Shown here: piece after piece, positions 6,899 through 13,712 of the stretch
Position numbering within the stretch: position 1 is the stretch's first letter
Layout of the letters: every line of letters begins with the position of its first letter
Source of the DNA: Clostridiales bacterium
GTDB lineage: Bacteria > Bacillota > Clostridia > Oscillospirales > Oscillospiraceae
DNA: 17,722 nucleotides
Assembly: GCA_004556345.1 (NCBI GenBank)
Contig: SFHQ01000034.1
Coordinates: 1-17,722 of the forward strand
Direction: 5' to 3'
Notes under the pieces: model-generated
What the model was told of the DNA's origin: nothing
Database searches by the model: none
Seen by the model: only the letters and a program-made list of their open reading frames with translations
Made by a program: the position numbers and the translations under genes

Positions 6899-8884
6899 AT
6901 GGAAAGAGAACAGAAGAAAAAGTTTTATATCACCACCCCGATCTACTACCCCTCGGACAAGCTGCACATCGGCCACACCTACTGCACCGTGGCCACCGAC
7001 GCCATGGCCCGCTATAAGCGACTCCAGGGCTGTGACGTGATGTTCCTGACCGGCACCGATGAGCACGGCCAGAAGATCGAGGACAAGGCCCGCGAGGCCG
7101 GCGTCACCCCCCAGCAGTTCGTGGACAACATCGTCACCGGACCCAAGGGCGTGCTGGACCTGTGGAAGCTCATGAACATCTCCAACGACCGCTTCATCCG
7201 CACCACCGACGACTATCACGTCGCCGCCATCCAGAAGATCTTCCGCAAGATGTACGACAACGGGGATATTTATAAAGGCAAGTACGTCGGCAAATACTGC
7301 AAGCCCTGCGAGTCCTTCTGGACCGAGAGCCAGCTGGTGGACGGCAAGTGTCCCGACTGCGGCCGTGAGGTCCAGGACGCTGAGGAAGAGGCTTACTTCT
7401 TCCGGCTGTCCAAGTACGCGGACAAAATTCAGGACCTGCTGGAGAACACCGATTTCTTACAGCCCCGCTCCCGCGTGAACGAGATGGTGAACAACTTCAT
7501 CAAGCCCGGCCTGGAGGACCTGTGCGTGTCCCGGACCTCCTTCTCCTGGGGCATCCCCGTGGACTTCGACCCCGGCCACGTGGTCTATGTGTGGGTGGAC
7601 GCCCTGTTCAACTACACCACCGCCCTGGGTCTGTACAACGACAAATACGATGACTATGACCACTATTGGCCCGCCGACTACCACTTCGTCGGCAAGGAGA
7701 TCGTCCGCTTCCACTCCATCATCTGGCCCGCCATGCTGATGAGCATGGGCATGCCCCTGCCCAAGCACGTCTTCGGCCACGGCTGGCTGCTGCTGGACGG
7801 CGGCAAGATGTCCAAGTCCAAGGGCAACGTGGTCGATCCCTACGTCCTGGCGGAGAAGTTCGGCGTGGACGCCCTGCGCTTCTTCCTGATGCGCACCTTC
7901 CCCTTCGGCTCCGACGGCAACTTCTCCAATGAGCTGCTCATCAACACCATCAACGTGGACCTGGCCAACGACCTGGGCAACCTGGTCAGCCGGACCACCG
8001 CCATGGTCCAGAAATACTTCGGCGGCACCCTGCCCGCCGGCTGCAAGACCTGCGCCGCCCCCGAAGCCTACGACACCGAGCTCATCTCCCTGGCCTCCGG
8101 CCTGCGGGACCACTACGAGGCCGACATGGAAGCCTGCGCCCCCCACAAGGCCCTGGAAGAGGTCTTCAAGGTCATCCAGCGGGCCAACAAATACATTGAC
8201 GAGTCCATGCCCTGGGCCTTGGCCAAGGATATGGACGCCAACGGCACCCGCCTGGCCCACGTCCTGTATAACCTGCTGGAGGCCACCCGCATCTGCGGCA
8301 TCCTGCTGGCCCCCTTCATCCCGGACTCCTCTGCCAAGCTCTTCGCCCAGATCGGGGCTGACGAGGGCGTGCAGACCTGGGACTCCGCCAAGGTCTGGGG
8401 CAGCCGCCCGGAGGACGCCCCCGTCGTGAAGGGCGAGAACCTCTTCCCCCGCATCGACATGGACAAGGCCCTGGAGGAGCTGGAGGCCATTCGCCAGGCC
8501 TCTGCCGCCCCCGCCCAGCCCGCCATTGAGACAGAGCCCTGGCAGGAGGACGTGGACTTCGACACCTTCTGCAAGTCCGACTTCCGCGTGGTCAAGGTCA
8601 AAGCCTGCGAGGCCGTGAAAAAGTCCAAGAAGCTGCTGAAGTTCACCCTGGACGACGGCTCCGGCACCGACCGCCAGATCCTCTCCGGCATCGCCATGTA
8701 CTACAAGCCCGAAGACCTGGTGGGCAAGACCCTGGTGGCCATCGTGAACCTGCCCCCCCGCAAGATGATGGGCCAGGAATCCCAGGGCATGCTGCTCTCC
8801 GCCGTCCACAAGGAAAACGACGAGGAGCGCCTGAACCTGGTCATGCTGAACGACGCCATCCCCGCCGGCGCGAAGCTCTGCTAA
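6899..8884 (+). CDS. metG: Methionyl-tRNA synthetase
   Basis: The 661-residue class I synthetase charges tRNA-Met in the cytoplasm. The HIGH motif is at 23-26 (LHIGHTY). The CP-domain zinc knuckle has two pairs: C134/C137 (CKPC) and C151/C154 (CPDC). KMSKS is at 303-307 (GGKMSKSKGN). An EMAPII/Trbp111-like tRNA-binding domain begins near residue 553 (FDTFCKSDFRVVKVK) and runs to about 658, with LPPRKMMGQESQGM near its end. GGAGG lies 6 nt before the ATG. Codons are strongly C/G-ending (one hand-counted line, 8281-8340, is 41/60 GC), typical of a highly expressed core gene here. The long open frame on the opposite strand is a by-product of this bias. No T-box leader was seen; a strong terminator follows. 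Confidence 0.98.
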   Translation: MEREQKKKFYITTPIYYPSDKLHIGHTYCTVATDAMARYKRLQGCDVMFLTGTDEHGQKIEDKAREAGVTPQQFVDNIVTGPKGVLDLWKLMNISNDRFIRTTDDYHVAAIQKIFRKMYDNGDIYKGKYVGKYCKPCESFWTESQLVDGKCPDCGREVQDAEEEAYFFRLSKYADKIQDLLENTDFLQPRSRVNEMVNNFIKPGLEDLCVSRTSFSWGIPVDFDPGHVVYVWVDALFNYTTALGLYNDKYDDYDHYWPADYHFVGKEIVRFHSIIWPAMLMSMGMPLPKHVFGHGWLLLDGGKMSKSKGNVVDPYVLAEKFGVDALRFFLMRTFPFGSDGNFSNELLINTINVDLANDLGNLVSRTTAMVQKYFGGTLPAGCKTCAAPEAYDTELISLASGLRDHYEADMEACAPHKALEEVFKVIQRANKYIDESMPWALAKDMDANGTRLAHVLYNLLEATRICGILLAPFIPDSSAKLFAQIGADEGVQTWDSAKVWGSRPEDAPVVKGENLFPRIDMDKALEELEAIRQASAAPAQPAIETEPWQEDVDFDTFCKSDFRVVKVKACEAVKKSKKLLKFTLDDGSGTDRQILSGIAMYYKPEDLVGKTLVAIVNLPPRKMMGQESQGMLLSAVHKENDEERLNLVMLNDAIPAGAKLC

Positions 8885-8896
8885 ACAACCGATCCC

Positions 8897-8938
8897 AAAA
8901 GCTGCGACAGGACACCCCGCCCTGTCGCAGCTTTTTTC
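8897..8938 (+). terminator. Intrinsic terminator after metG
   Basis: GCTGCGACAGG pairs perfectly with CCTGTCGCAGC around a 9-nt loop; the flanking AAAA and TTTT extend the stem and a run of six T follows. Confidence 0.95.
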
Positions 8939-9013
8939 TCGTTTTTTGGATTTTGCTCTACCGGGCCAGGCAGCGCTGCAAACAGTATCTGACGCAAGAA
9001 AAAGGGGGTTTCT

Positions 9014-9715
9014 ATGAAAAACGATAGACGATTCTTATCGGGAAGTGACGAGGAACTGATCCAGGCCTTGGAATCTCTGCTCCAGCAAAAAGCCCCGGAT
9101 CAAGACGCCGTACATGCGATCCTGGATGAGCTGGACCGCCGAAGCAACGCCTCTGCCTTTGATCTGGAACGTGGTTGGTCTGACGTACAGGCACGATCTC
9201 GTGCCAGCAAGCTCGAACCCAGGGAAGCAAGCCGCTGGAAAGCGTGGCTGCGCTCTGCCGCCTGTTTCCTTTTGGTTTTGCTCGTGACGTTTGGTGCGGT
9301 TCTCGCGCTCAGCCCGGAGGCCCGTGCTGCCGTATCGAACCAGCTGGGCTATGAATCCGTTGGGATCCCGCTTCCCGCCGGGAATATCACGATCCAACTC
9401 AGCGGGGAGGGCGGCGGCTTCTATACCAGCGAGCACTTTGCCTGCGTGAAAGAGAACGGAGACCAGTTGTCCTATGCCTTCCAAAACAACGGAACGGAGG
9501 CTTGCTATGTCAGCCTATATAAAGTGGGCCTGTTGGGAGGATACAAAAAGGTCACAGAGTCGATCCTCATCCAGCCCGGAGAGACCGGGCATGGGACCTA
9601 CGAAGGCCCCGGCAACGGGACCTATTGCATCCGCGTCTCTTCCCAGTTTGGAGGAGGCATCTGCGGCACGCTGGATGCTACGCAAACTGTATACTTGACA
9701 TCGGACCAGGAATAG
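9014..9715 (+). CDS. Single-pass membrane protein, anti-sigma-factor-like layout, unknown function
   Basis: The 233-residue product has a helical, charged N-terminal cytoplasmic part (1-78; EELIQALESLL, AVHAILDELDRRS, FDLERGWSDVQ), one transmembrane helix (about 81-100) and an extracytoplasmic domain. SPEARAAV just after the helix is a pattern I associate with anti-sigma-like membrane proteins of gut Clostridia. The outer domain is Gly/Thr-rich and beta-like, with four Cys (144, 164, 205, 217) that could form disulfides. No zinc-binding anti-sigma motif and no neighbouring sigma factor gene are visible, so the role is inference. AAGGGGG (9002-9007) precedes the ATG. Its 3' end carries the -35 box of the antitoxin promoter (9695-9723), and no separate terminator lies before the hairpin at 9774. 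Confidence 0.85.
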   Translation: MKNDRRFLSGSDEELIQALESLLQQKAPDQDAVHAILDELDRRSNASAFDLERGWSDVQARSRASKLEPREASRWKAWLRSAACFLLVLLVTFGAVLALSPEARAAVSNQLGYESVGIPLPAGNITIQLSGEGGGFYTSEHFACVKENGDQLSYAFQNNGTEACYVSLYKVGLLGGYKKVTESILIQPGETGHGTYEGPGNGTYCIRVSSQFGGGICGTLDATQTVYLTSDQE

Positions 9716-9723
9716 ACTATACT
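9695..9723 (+). promoter_or_regulatory. Promoter of the antisense antitoxin RNA
   Basis: A perfect TTGACA (9695-9700), 17-bp spacer and TATACT (9718-9723). It overlaps the last codons and the TAG stop (9713-9715) of the upstream gene. Predicted start is near 9730, only about 45 nt before a strong hairpin, which implies a short non-coding RNA. Confidence 0.85.
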
Positions 9724-9740
9724 GACAGTGGACGAAAGTG

Positions 9741-9768
9741 ATGCTATATTTCATCCACATCAGCTTAC
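9741..9768 (+). repeat. Direct repeat copy A (antitoxin side)
   Basis: Matches 9960-9988 in the same orientation: ATGCTAT at the 5' side and CCACATCAGCT toward the 3' side are identical, separated by a diverged 6-7 nt. Equivalent to one direct-repeat arm of par loci. Confidence 0.8.
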
Positions 9769-9773
9769 AAAAC

Positions 9774-9807
9774 GAAGACCTTGGAAGCCGCTACTTCCAA
9801 GGTCTTC
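9774..9807. terminator. Bidirectional terminator shared by toxin and antitoxin RNAs
   Basis: GAAGACCTTGGAAG and CTTCCAAGGTCTTC form a perfect 14-bp stem with a 6-nt loop. On the plus strand it is followed by a U-rich tattcttcattt, on the minus strand by gttttg. It would end the antitoxin RNA, the toxin mRNA and readthrough from the 9014-9715 gene. Confidence 0.85.
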
Positions 9808-9870
9808 TATTCTTCATTTCTATTCTGTGTCACTTCACAAAGACGCTGAGCATACTACGCCTTAGGCTGG

Positions 9871-9978
9871 CTACCGATCTGTCTTTCTGTTCTTTCTGTT
9901 ATCCAACCATTTGCAGATATAGTAAGAAACTATTCCTGCCAAGACAGACAGAAAGAAGGATGCTATCATCGCAACCAC
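9871..9978 (-). CDS. Fst/Ldr-like type I toxin, small hydrophobic peptide
   Basis: A 35-codon frame from GTG 9978 to TAG 9871 (32 codons if ATG 9969 is used). It encodes a hydrophobic helix, core SVLAGIVSYYICKWLDNRK, then a basic tail. The pattern (small residue-V/I-x-AG-I/V, aromatic or hydrophobic helix, W-L-D/R-x-R-K) resembles Ldr (PILAGIITAAIVSWWRNRK) and Fst toxins, which insert in the inner membrane. GGAGG at 9988-9992 is 9 nt before the GTG, a textbook spacing; ATG 9969 is 18 nt away. A competing ATG at 9980 opens a four-codon frame whose TGA overlaps ATG 9969. It has its own promoter (10022-10050), shares its terminator with a convergent antisense RNA, and its start region is complementary to that RNA. 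The gene is too short for usual annotation cut-offs. The family call is mine, from pattern and context. Confidence 0.78.
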   Translation of the reverse strand: MVAMIASFFLSVLAGIVSYYICKWLDNRKNRKTDR

Positions 9979-9988
9979 ATCAGCTCAC
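9960..9988 (+). repeat. Direct repeat copy B over the toxin start codon
   Basis: The second copy of the repeat at 9741-9768. It spans the toxin GTG (9978) and both ATG candidates (9980, 9969) and reaches the edge of the ribosome site (9988-9992). Confidence 0.8.
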
Positions 9989-9998
9989 CTCCCTCCTC
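9988..9998 (-). promoter_or_regulatory. Toxin ribosome-binding site, possibly sequestered
   Basis: Minus-strand GAGGGAGG core. The leader just upstream contains CCCTTC, which can pair (one G-U) with GGAGGG, and a competing 5-bp GCCGA/TCGGC hairpin, so access may be folded shut as in fst mRNA. Folding is inferred by eye. Confidence 0.5.
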
Positions 9999-10021
9999 GC
10001 CGAAGGGTCGGCAGCAAAGAC

Positions 10022-10050
10022 AGTATATCAGAATCGTCTTAATTCGACAA
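10022..10050 (-). promoter_or_regulatory. Toxin mRNA promoter
   Basis: On the minus strand, TTGTCG (10045-10050), 17-bp spacer, TATACT (10022-10027), the same -10 as the antitoxin promoter. Start near 10015 gives an mRNA of about 245 nt ending at the shared hairpin. Confidence 0.78.
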
Positions 10051-10089
10051 GATTTGCGATGAAATAACCGCCATCGCTTTCGCTCCGCG

Positions 10090-10118
10090 TTGACAGCCCC
10101 CGCCCTCTGGTGTATCAT
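10090..10118 (+). promoter_or_regulatory. Promoter of the universal stress protein gene
   Basis: TTGACA (10090-10095), 17-bp spacer, TATCAT (10113-10118); predicted start near 10125, leader about 33 nt. It diverges from the toxin promoter. Confidence 0.82.
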
Positions 10119-10157
10119 CAAGATAGAAACGATTCCCAGGGACAAGGAGGAACCAAC

Positions 10158-10565
10158 ATGAAAAAGATCGTATTGCCCATCGATGGCAGCACCCGCAGCC
10201 AGCGCACCATTGCCATTACCAAGCAGATCTTCCACGGCCAGGACGCGGAGATCACTCTCCTCATGGTCCTGCCGGAGCCGCGCTACACCGACGCCCAGGC
10301 CGAGCGGGACCGGGCGACCATCCAGGCCAACCAGGAGCTGGCCGACTTCGCCAAGGAGTTTGCCGGCTGGAAGGTCAAAACCGTTCTCCTGCGGGGTCAC
10401 CCCGGCCCGGAGATCGTGCAGTACGCCAGAGACCACGGATACGACACCCTGGTCATGACCCGCTCCAGCCGCGGCCCGCTGCAAAAGCTGGGCTCCGTGG
10501 CCACCTACATCGTCCGCAACGCCCAGTTCTTGGACCTGATCGTCATGCGGGAAGATGTCGTGTAA
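10158..10565 (+). CDS. Universal stress protein (UspA family)
   Basis: The 135-residue single-domain protein has the UspA alpha/beta fold pattern: KKIVLPIDGS at the N-terminus with D9, ITLLMVLPEP on strand 2, VKTVLLRGHPGPEIV, and DTLVMTRSSRG followed by LGSVATYIV, which matches the family's nucleotide-binding Gly-rich loop in a slightly contracted form. USPs are cytoplasmic, often ATP-binding, and tied to stress survival; the specific role is unknown. AAGGAGG (10144-10150) is 7 nt before ATG 10158, so the longer in-frame extension from 10110 is rejected because it starts upstream of the predicted transcription start. It is monocistronic, with its own promoter and terminator. Confidence 0.93.
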   Translation: MKKIVLPIDGSTRSQRTIAITKQIFHGQDAEITLLMVLPEPRYTDAQAERDRATIQANQELADFAKEFAGWKVKTVLLRGHPGPEIVQYARDHGYDTLVMTRSSRGPLQKLGSVATYIVRNAQFLDLIVMREDVV

Positions 10566-10586
10566 AATTTCATCTTGAGACAGACC

Positions 10587-10619
10587 AAGGCCCCGTCCGA
10601 CTGGACGGGGCCTGTTTTT
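10587..10619 (+). terminator. Intrinsic terminator after the usp gene
   Basis: GGCCCCGTCC pairs with GGACGGGGCC (10 bp) around a GACT loop, followed by TGTTTTT. It lies between two convergent genes; the minus-strand side has only a weak T-rich tail, so it may work poorly for the opposing gene. Confidence 0.92.
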
Positions 10620-10622
10620 GCT

Positions 10623-11363
10623 TTATTTCAGCGTGACTTTTCGCAGGACGCGGCGGTAGGATGCCTTCCCCGGCTCTGGCTGGGTGACGGCTTCCAGCAG
10701 TCCATCCCGGATCAACTGCTCCATTCGCAGGGCCAAAAACTCATCGGAAATGGGCATTTGCGTGACACCCAAGACCCTGCCAATGACTTCTTCCTCCCGA
10801 AATTCTTCGGGCTGAGCAGCGATCTCCTGGAAAAGGAAGAAGTCATACAGCGTCTCCGGGGCGCTGACCAGGCGGCCATTTAAGACGGCCCGGAGGGGCG
10901 CGTTTTCCCGGCGCAACTCCTTCCAACGGTCGGCCATGGCCCGCAGCAGGGGAGAGGGGAGCCGAACACCCGCCGTCTTCCAGCGGCTCCATTCCTCCGG
11001 GCACACTTCGCCCCACGCACGGTATTGGACCACAACGCCGTCCTCCCGTTCCAGAAAGGCGGGAAGCTCGACCAAAGATACATCTAAGTTCTCCCAGCCC
11101 AAGGGTTCCAACTGGGCAACCAGCCAGTATAGGCCGCATTTTTCCTGGGGCGCATCGCTGCTCCAGATGCGAAGCGGCGTGTCCTTGGCCTGGGCAAGCA
11201 AAGCGGCCAGAGGCTCGCGGGCCACCGCAAAATCTTTCTGAATGTCTCCCCGGTCCAGCGGGAGCGGAAAGCAGAAGAGATTTTCCGGCTTGCGGTGGGT
11301 GGCATTTATCGCGGCCTGCTCCATGCTGCCCAAAACGCTCTCGTTAAACACGATCTCCAGCAT
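10623..11363 (-). CDS. DUF1835/DUF3658 domain-containing protein
   Basis: The 246-residue product opens with MLEIVFNESVLGSMEQA, then LFCFPLPLDRGDI, matching the DUF1835 pattern of an N-terminal strand, substrate-like loop and conserved LDxGDI. The segment LRIWSSDAPQEKCGLYWLV fits the family's CGL-containing core. The C-terminal half (ADRWKELRRENAPLRAV, then ETLYDFFLF) fits DUF3658. No enzymatic activity is established for these domains. It is soluble, with no signal peptide. The ATG at 11363 shares a base with the ftsH stop (TAATG), and GGAG lies 8 nt before it, within ftsH. It is therefore translationally coupled to ftsH; upstream in-frame codons within ftsH are rejected as the start. Confidence 0.85.
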   Translation of the reverse strand: MLEIVFNESVLGSMEQAAINATHRKPENLFCFPLPLDRGDIQKDFAVAREPLAALLAQAKDTPLRIWSSDAPQEKCGLYWLVAQLEPLGWENLDVSLVELPAFLEREDGVVVQYRAWGEVCPEEWSRWKTAGVRLPSPLLRAMADRWKELRRENAPLRAVLNGRLVSAPETLYDFFLFQEIAAQPEEFREEEVIGRVLGVTQMPISDEFLALRMEQLIRDGLLEAVTQPEPGKASYRRVLRKVTLK

Positions 11364-13489
11364 TACGGTTTCTCCTTCGGCGGTTCGTCTTCCTGGGACT
11401 TTTCCAGGGTGACAGGGGGGGCCTGGGGGGCGTCTGTTGCAGGCGGCTCTTCCGCAGGCTTGTCCTCTGCGGGCGGATCCTCCGTTTTGTCCTCTGCGGG
11501 GGCCGCTGGTGTGGCGGTGGATTCGGCCCGGAGGGGGGAGTCTGCCGCAGCGGGGTCGCGGCCCTCGATGATGGCGACCATTTCCGCGCCGGTGATGGTC
11601 TCCTTTTCCAGCAGATAGGCCACGACGGCGTCCATCTCCTGGCGGCTGTCCCGGATGATCTGGACCGCTGCGGCGTAGCACTGGTCCAGGATGGCGCGGA
11701 CGGCCTCGTCCAGGGCAGCGGCGGTGTCCTGGGCGCAGTCCATGCCGTAGCCGCCGTCGAGATACTGGCTGCGCTTGGAGGCCAGGGCCATCATGCCGAA
11801 GCGGTCGCTCATGCCGTACATGGCGACCATGTTGCGGGCCACGGATGTGGCGTCCTGAATGTCCTGCGCGGCCCCGTTGGTCATGGTGTTCATCACCACT
11901 TCCTCGGCGGCGCGGCCGCCCATGGAGACGGCGATGCGGGCCAGAAGCTCATCGCGGGTGCGCAGCTCGGTCTTGTCCTCCTCCGGCATGAGCAGGGTGT
12001 AGCCCAGAGAGCCTTGCGTGTGGGGGACGATGGTGATCTTCTGGACAGGCTCCGTGTTCTTCTGCTTGTAAGCAACCATGGCGTGGCCGACCTCGTGGTA
12101 GGCCACGAGCTTTTTCTCAAACTCGGTGAGGACACTGCCCTTCTTCTCGGTGCCGGCGATGACCAGCTCGAAGGCGGCCAGCAGGTCCTCCTGCTTCACG
12201 GCCCGGCGGCCCAGACGGACAGCCCGCAGGGCGGCTTCGTTGACCAGGTTGGCCAGGTCCGCGCCCACGCACCCGGCCGTGGCCAGGGCGACCTTTTTCA
12301 GGTCCACGTCCTCGGCCAGACGGATGCGGCGGGTGTGCACTTGCAGGGTGGCCAGACGGCCCGCCAGGTTGGGCCGGTCGATGGTGATGCGGCGGTCGAA
12401 CCGACCGGGACGCAGCAGGGCCTGGTCCAGGACCTCCGGGCGGTTGGTGGCGGCCAGGAGGATGACGCCCTTGGAGGGGTCGAAGCCGTCCATCTCCGCC
12501 AGGAGCTGGTTCAGGGTCTGCTCGCGCTCGTCGTTGCCGCCCATGCGATTGTCACGGGATTTGCCGATGGTGTCGATCTCGTCGATGAAGACGATGCAAG
12601 GGGCGACTTTGTTGGCCTCCTTGAAGAGGTCCCGGACACGGGACGCGCCCACGCCCACGAACATCTCCACAAAGTCCGAGCCGGAGATGGAGAAGAAGGG
12701 AACCCCTGCCTCTCCCGCCACGGCCTTGGCCAGCAGGGTCTTGCCGGTGCCCGGCGGGCCGACGAGCAGAGCGCCCTTGGGGAGCTTCGCGCCGATCTCG
12801 GTGTATTTGCCGGGGTTGTGGAGGAAGTCGATGATCTCCTCCAGGGATTCTTTTGCCTCGTCCTGACCGGCCACATCTGCGAAGGTCACGCCGGTGGACT
12901 TTTCCATATAGACCTTGGCGTTGGACTTACCCACGCCGCCAAGACCGCCGGGGCCGCCCATGCGGCGCATGATGAAGATGAGGGCGCCGGTCATAATGAC
13001 CACGGGCAGGACGTAGCTCAGAAGCATGTTCATGAGCAGGGAGGTCTCTTTTTCCATGGTGAAGGCATAGGCGACGTTGTGCTGCTTCAGAACGGGCAGC
13101 AGGTCGTCGTCCCGATAGCCCTGGCCCTGGGGGGGCGCAGTGATGTAGCAGGTGGCCCCACCCTTTTCCATCTGTTCGGCCAGGACTTTTGCCAGGTCCT
13201 GGTCGCTGCTCTGACCGCTGGGCTGGGTGATCCCGGCGGGCAGGTCTTTGCTTAAATAAAATGTGATCTGTTTGTTGGCCAGCTCTGCCGTGGCGACCTC
13301 GTTGTTCTCCACCATCTGGATGAACTCGGAGTACGTCACCTCTTTGGTCCCGGCGTTGGCGATCTCCCCGGCGATGAAGTTGAAAATGATCACCAGCACC
13401 AAAGCCCAAACCAGGGCACCGACGAAAAAGCCGCGCTTTTTCGGACCCTGGCCGCCTTTATTATTTTTGTTGTCTTGATTGGGATTCAA
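11363..13489 (-). CDS. ftsH: ATP-dependent zinc metalloprotease FtsH
   Basis: The 708-residue membrane AAA+ protease degrades membrane and regulatory proteins. Order: transmembrane helix 1 (20-41), extracytoplasmic domain, helix 2 (about 149-173), AAA module with Walker A GPPGTGKT at 244-251, Walker B CIVFIDEID near 300 and the arginine-finger region NRPEVLDQALLRPGRFDR, then the zinc site HEVGH at 465-469 and the distal Asp in QDIQDATSVARNMV. The usual HEAGH is HEVGH here, a change outside the ligands. The last 62 or so residues are a Pro/Glu/Asp-rich disordered tail. I choose TTG 13489 because GGAGGG (13499-13504) is 9 nt upstream; the ATG at 13567 overlaps the -35 box and would precede the transcript start. 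It is followed by a coupled DUF1835 gene. Confidence 0.97.
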   Translation of the reverse strand: MNPNQDNKNNKGGQGPKKRGFFVGALVWALVLVIIFNFIAGEIANAGTKEVTYSEFIQMVENNEVATAELANKQITFYLSKDLPAGITQPSGQSSDQDLAKVLAEQMEKGGATCYITAPPQGQGYRDDDLLPVLKQHNVAYAFTMEKETSLLMNMLLSYVLPVVIMTGALIFIMRRMGGPGGLGGVGKSNAKVYMEKSTGVTFADVAGQDEAKESLEEIIDFLHNPGKYTEIGAKLPKGALLVGPPGTGKTLLAKAVAGEAGVPFFSISGSDFVEMFVGVGASRVRDLFKEANKVAPCIVFIDEIDTIGKSRDNRMGGNDEREQTLNQLLAEMDGFDPSKGVILLAATNRPEVLDQALLRPGRFDRRITIDRPNLAGRLATLQVHTRRIRLAEDVDLKKVALATAGCVGADLANLVNEAALRAVRLGRRAVKQEDLLAAFELVIAGTEKKGSVLTEFEKKLVAYHEVGHAMVAYKQKNTEPVQKITIVPHTQGSLGYTLLMPEEDKTELRTRDELLARIAVSMGGRAAEEVVMNTMTNGAAQDIQDATSVARNMVAMYGMSDRFGMMALASKRSQYLDGGYGMDCAQDTAAALDEAVRAILDQCYAAAVQIIRDSRQEMDAVVAYLLEKETITGAEMVAIIEGRDPAAADSPLRAESTATPAAPAEDKTEDPPAEDKPAEEPPATDAPQAPPVTLEKSQEDEPPKEKP

Positions 13490-13538
13490 CGGTCTTGTCC
13501 CTCCGTTCCGGGGGAATTTCCCCGATTCTTGTAGCGTT

Positions 13539-13567
13539 ATGGTACCATATTTCCCCATCCATTGCAA
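13539..13567 (-). promoter_or_regulatory. ftsH: Promoter of ftsH
   Basis: On the minus strand, TTGCAA (13562-13567), 17-bp spacer, TACCAT (13539-13544), both 4 of 6 to consensus. The start near 13532 lies 43 nt before the TTG codon and supports that start. No CtsR- or HrcA-type operator was recognised. Confidence 0.6.
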
Positions 13568-13655
13568 GAAACGGGGTGTGTCGCAGGTGTTAAGAAATTG
13601 TGAATGGGCGAGAACATTTCCTGGGAAAAAAGGGGTTTCTCTTCCCCGCCCAGTA

Positions 13656-13664
13656 TGTTATAAT
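13656..13664 (+). promoter_or_regulatory. rlmB: Extended -10 promoter of rlmB
   Basis: TGtTATAAT is a perfect extended -10 element (TATAAT 13659-13664); the -35 position (13636-13641, TTTCTC) is poor. Start near 13671, leader about 90 nt. A GC-rich dyad CTGGG...GGGG...CCCC.CCCAG (13621-13653) covers the -35 zone. Confidence 0.72.
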
Positions 13665-13686
13665 CATTGGATATGAACCTGATACT

Positions 13687-13712
13687 AACCTGCGCAGAAG
13701 CGCCGGGTTTTT
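13687..13712 (+). terminator. Possible attenuator hairpin in the rlmB leader
   Basis: AACC/GGTT and GCGC/GCGC stack around a small internal loop with an AGAA tetraloop, followed by TTT. It lies 16 nt into the predicted transcript. The stem is short and the U-run weak, so termination is uncertain. Confidence 0.3.

Larger units (their letters stand above)
9730..9815 (+). ncRNA. Predicted RNA II-like antisense antitoxin RNA
   Basis: A transcript of about 85 nt is predicted from the near-consensus promoter at 9695-9723 to the hairpin at 9774-9807. Its 5' part (9741-9768) repeats the plus-strand sequence at 9960-9988: ATGCTAT and CCACATCAGCT are identical, and the whole is 24 of 28 matched with one extra base. 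Because the toxin gene lies on the minus strand, this makes the RNA complementary to the toxin mRNA around its start codon. Its 3' hairpin is fully complementary to that of the toxin mRNA. This is the arrangement of RNA II in the pAD1 par locus. Exact ends are inferred; no reading frame in it has a convincing ribosome site. Confidence 0.72.

Noticed and set aside
7457..8809. 450-codon minus-strand open frame opposite metG
   Set aside because: A Gly/Val/His-rich product without domains, caused by the strong C/G third-position bias of metG; HIGH, KMSKS and zinc motifs prove the plus frame.
9738..10067. 109-codon plus-strand frame through the toxin-antitoxin region
   Set aside because: No good ribosome site, it reads through the 14-bp terminator hairpin and both repeats, and its product has no domain.
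12014..13255. 413-codon plus-strand open frame opposite ftsH
   Set aside because: Shadow of ftsH in a GC-rich region; no ribosome site or known motif.
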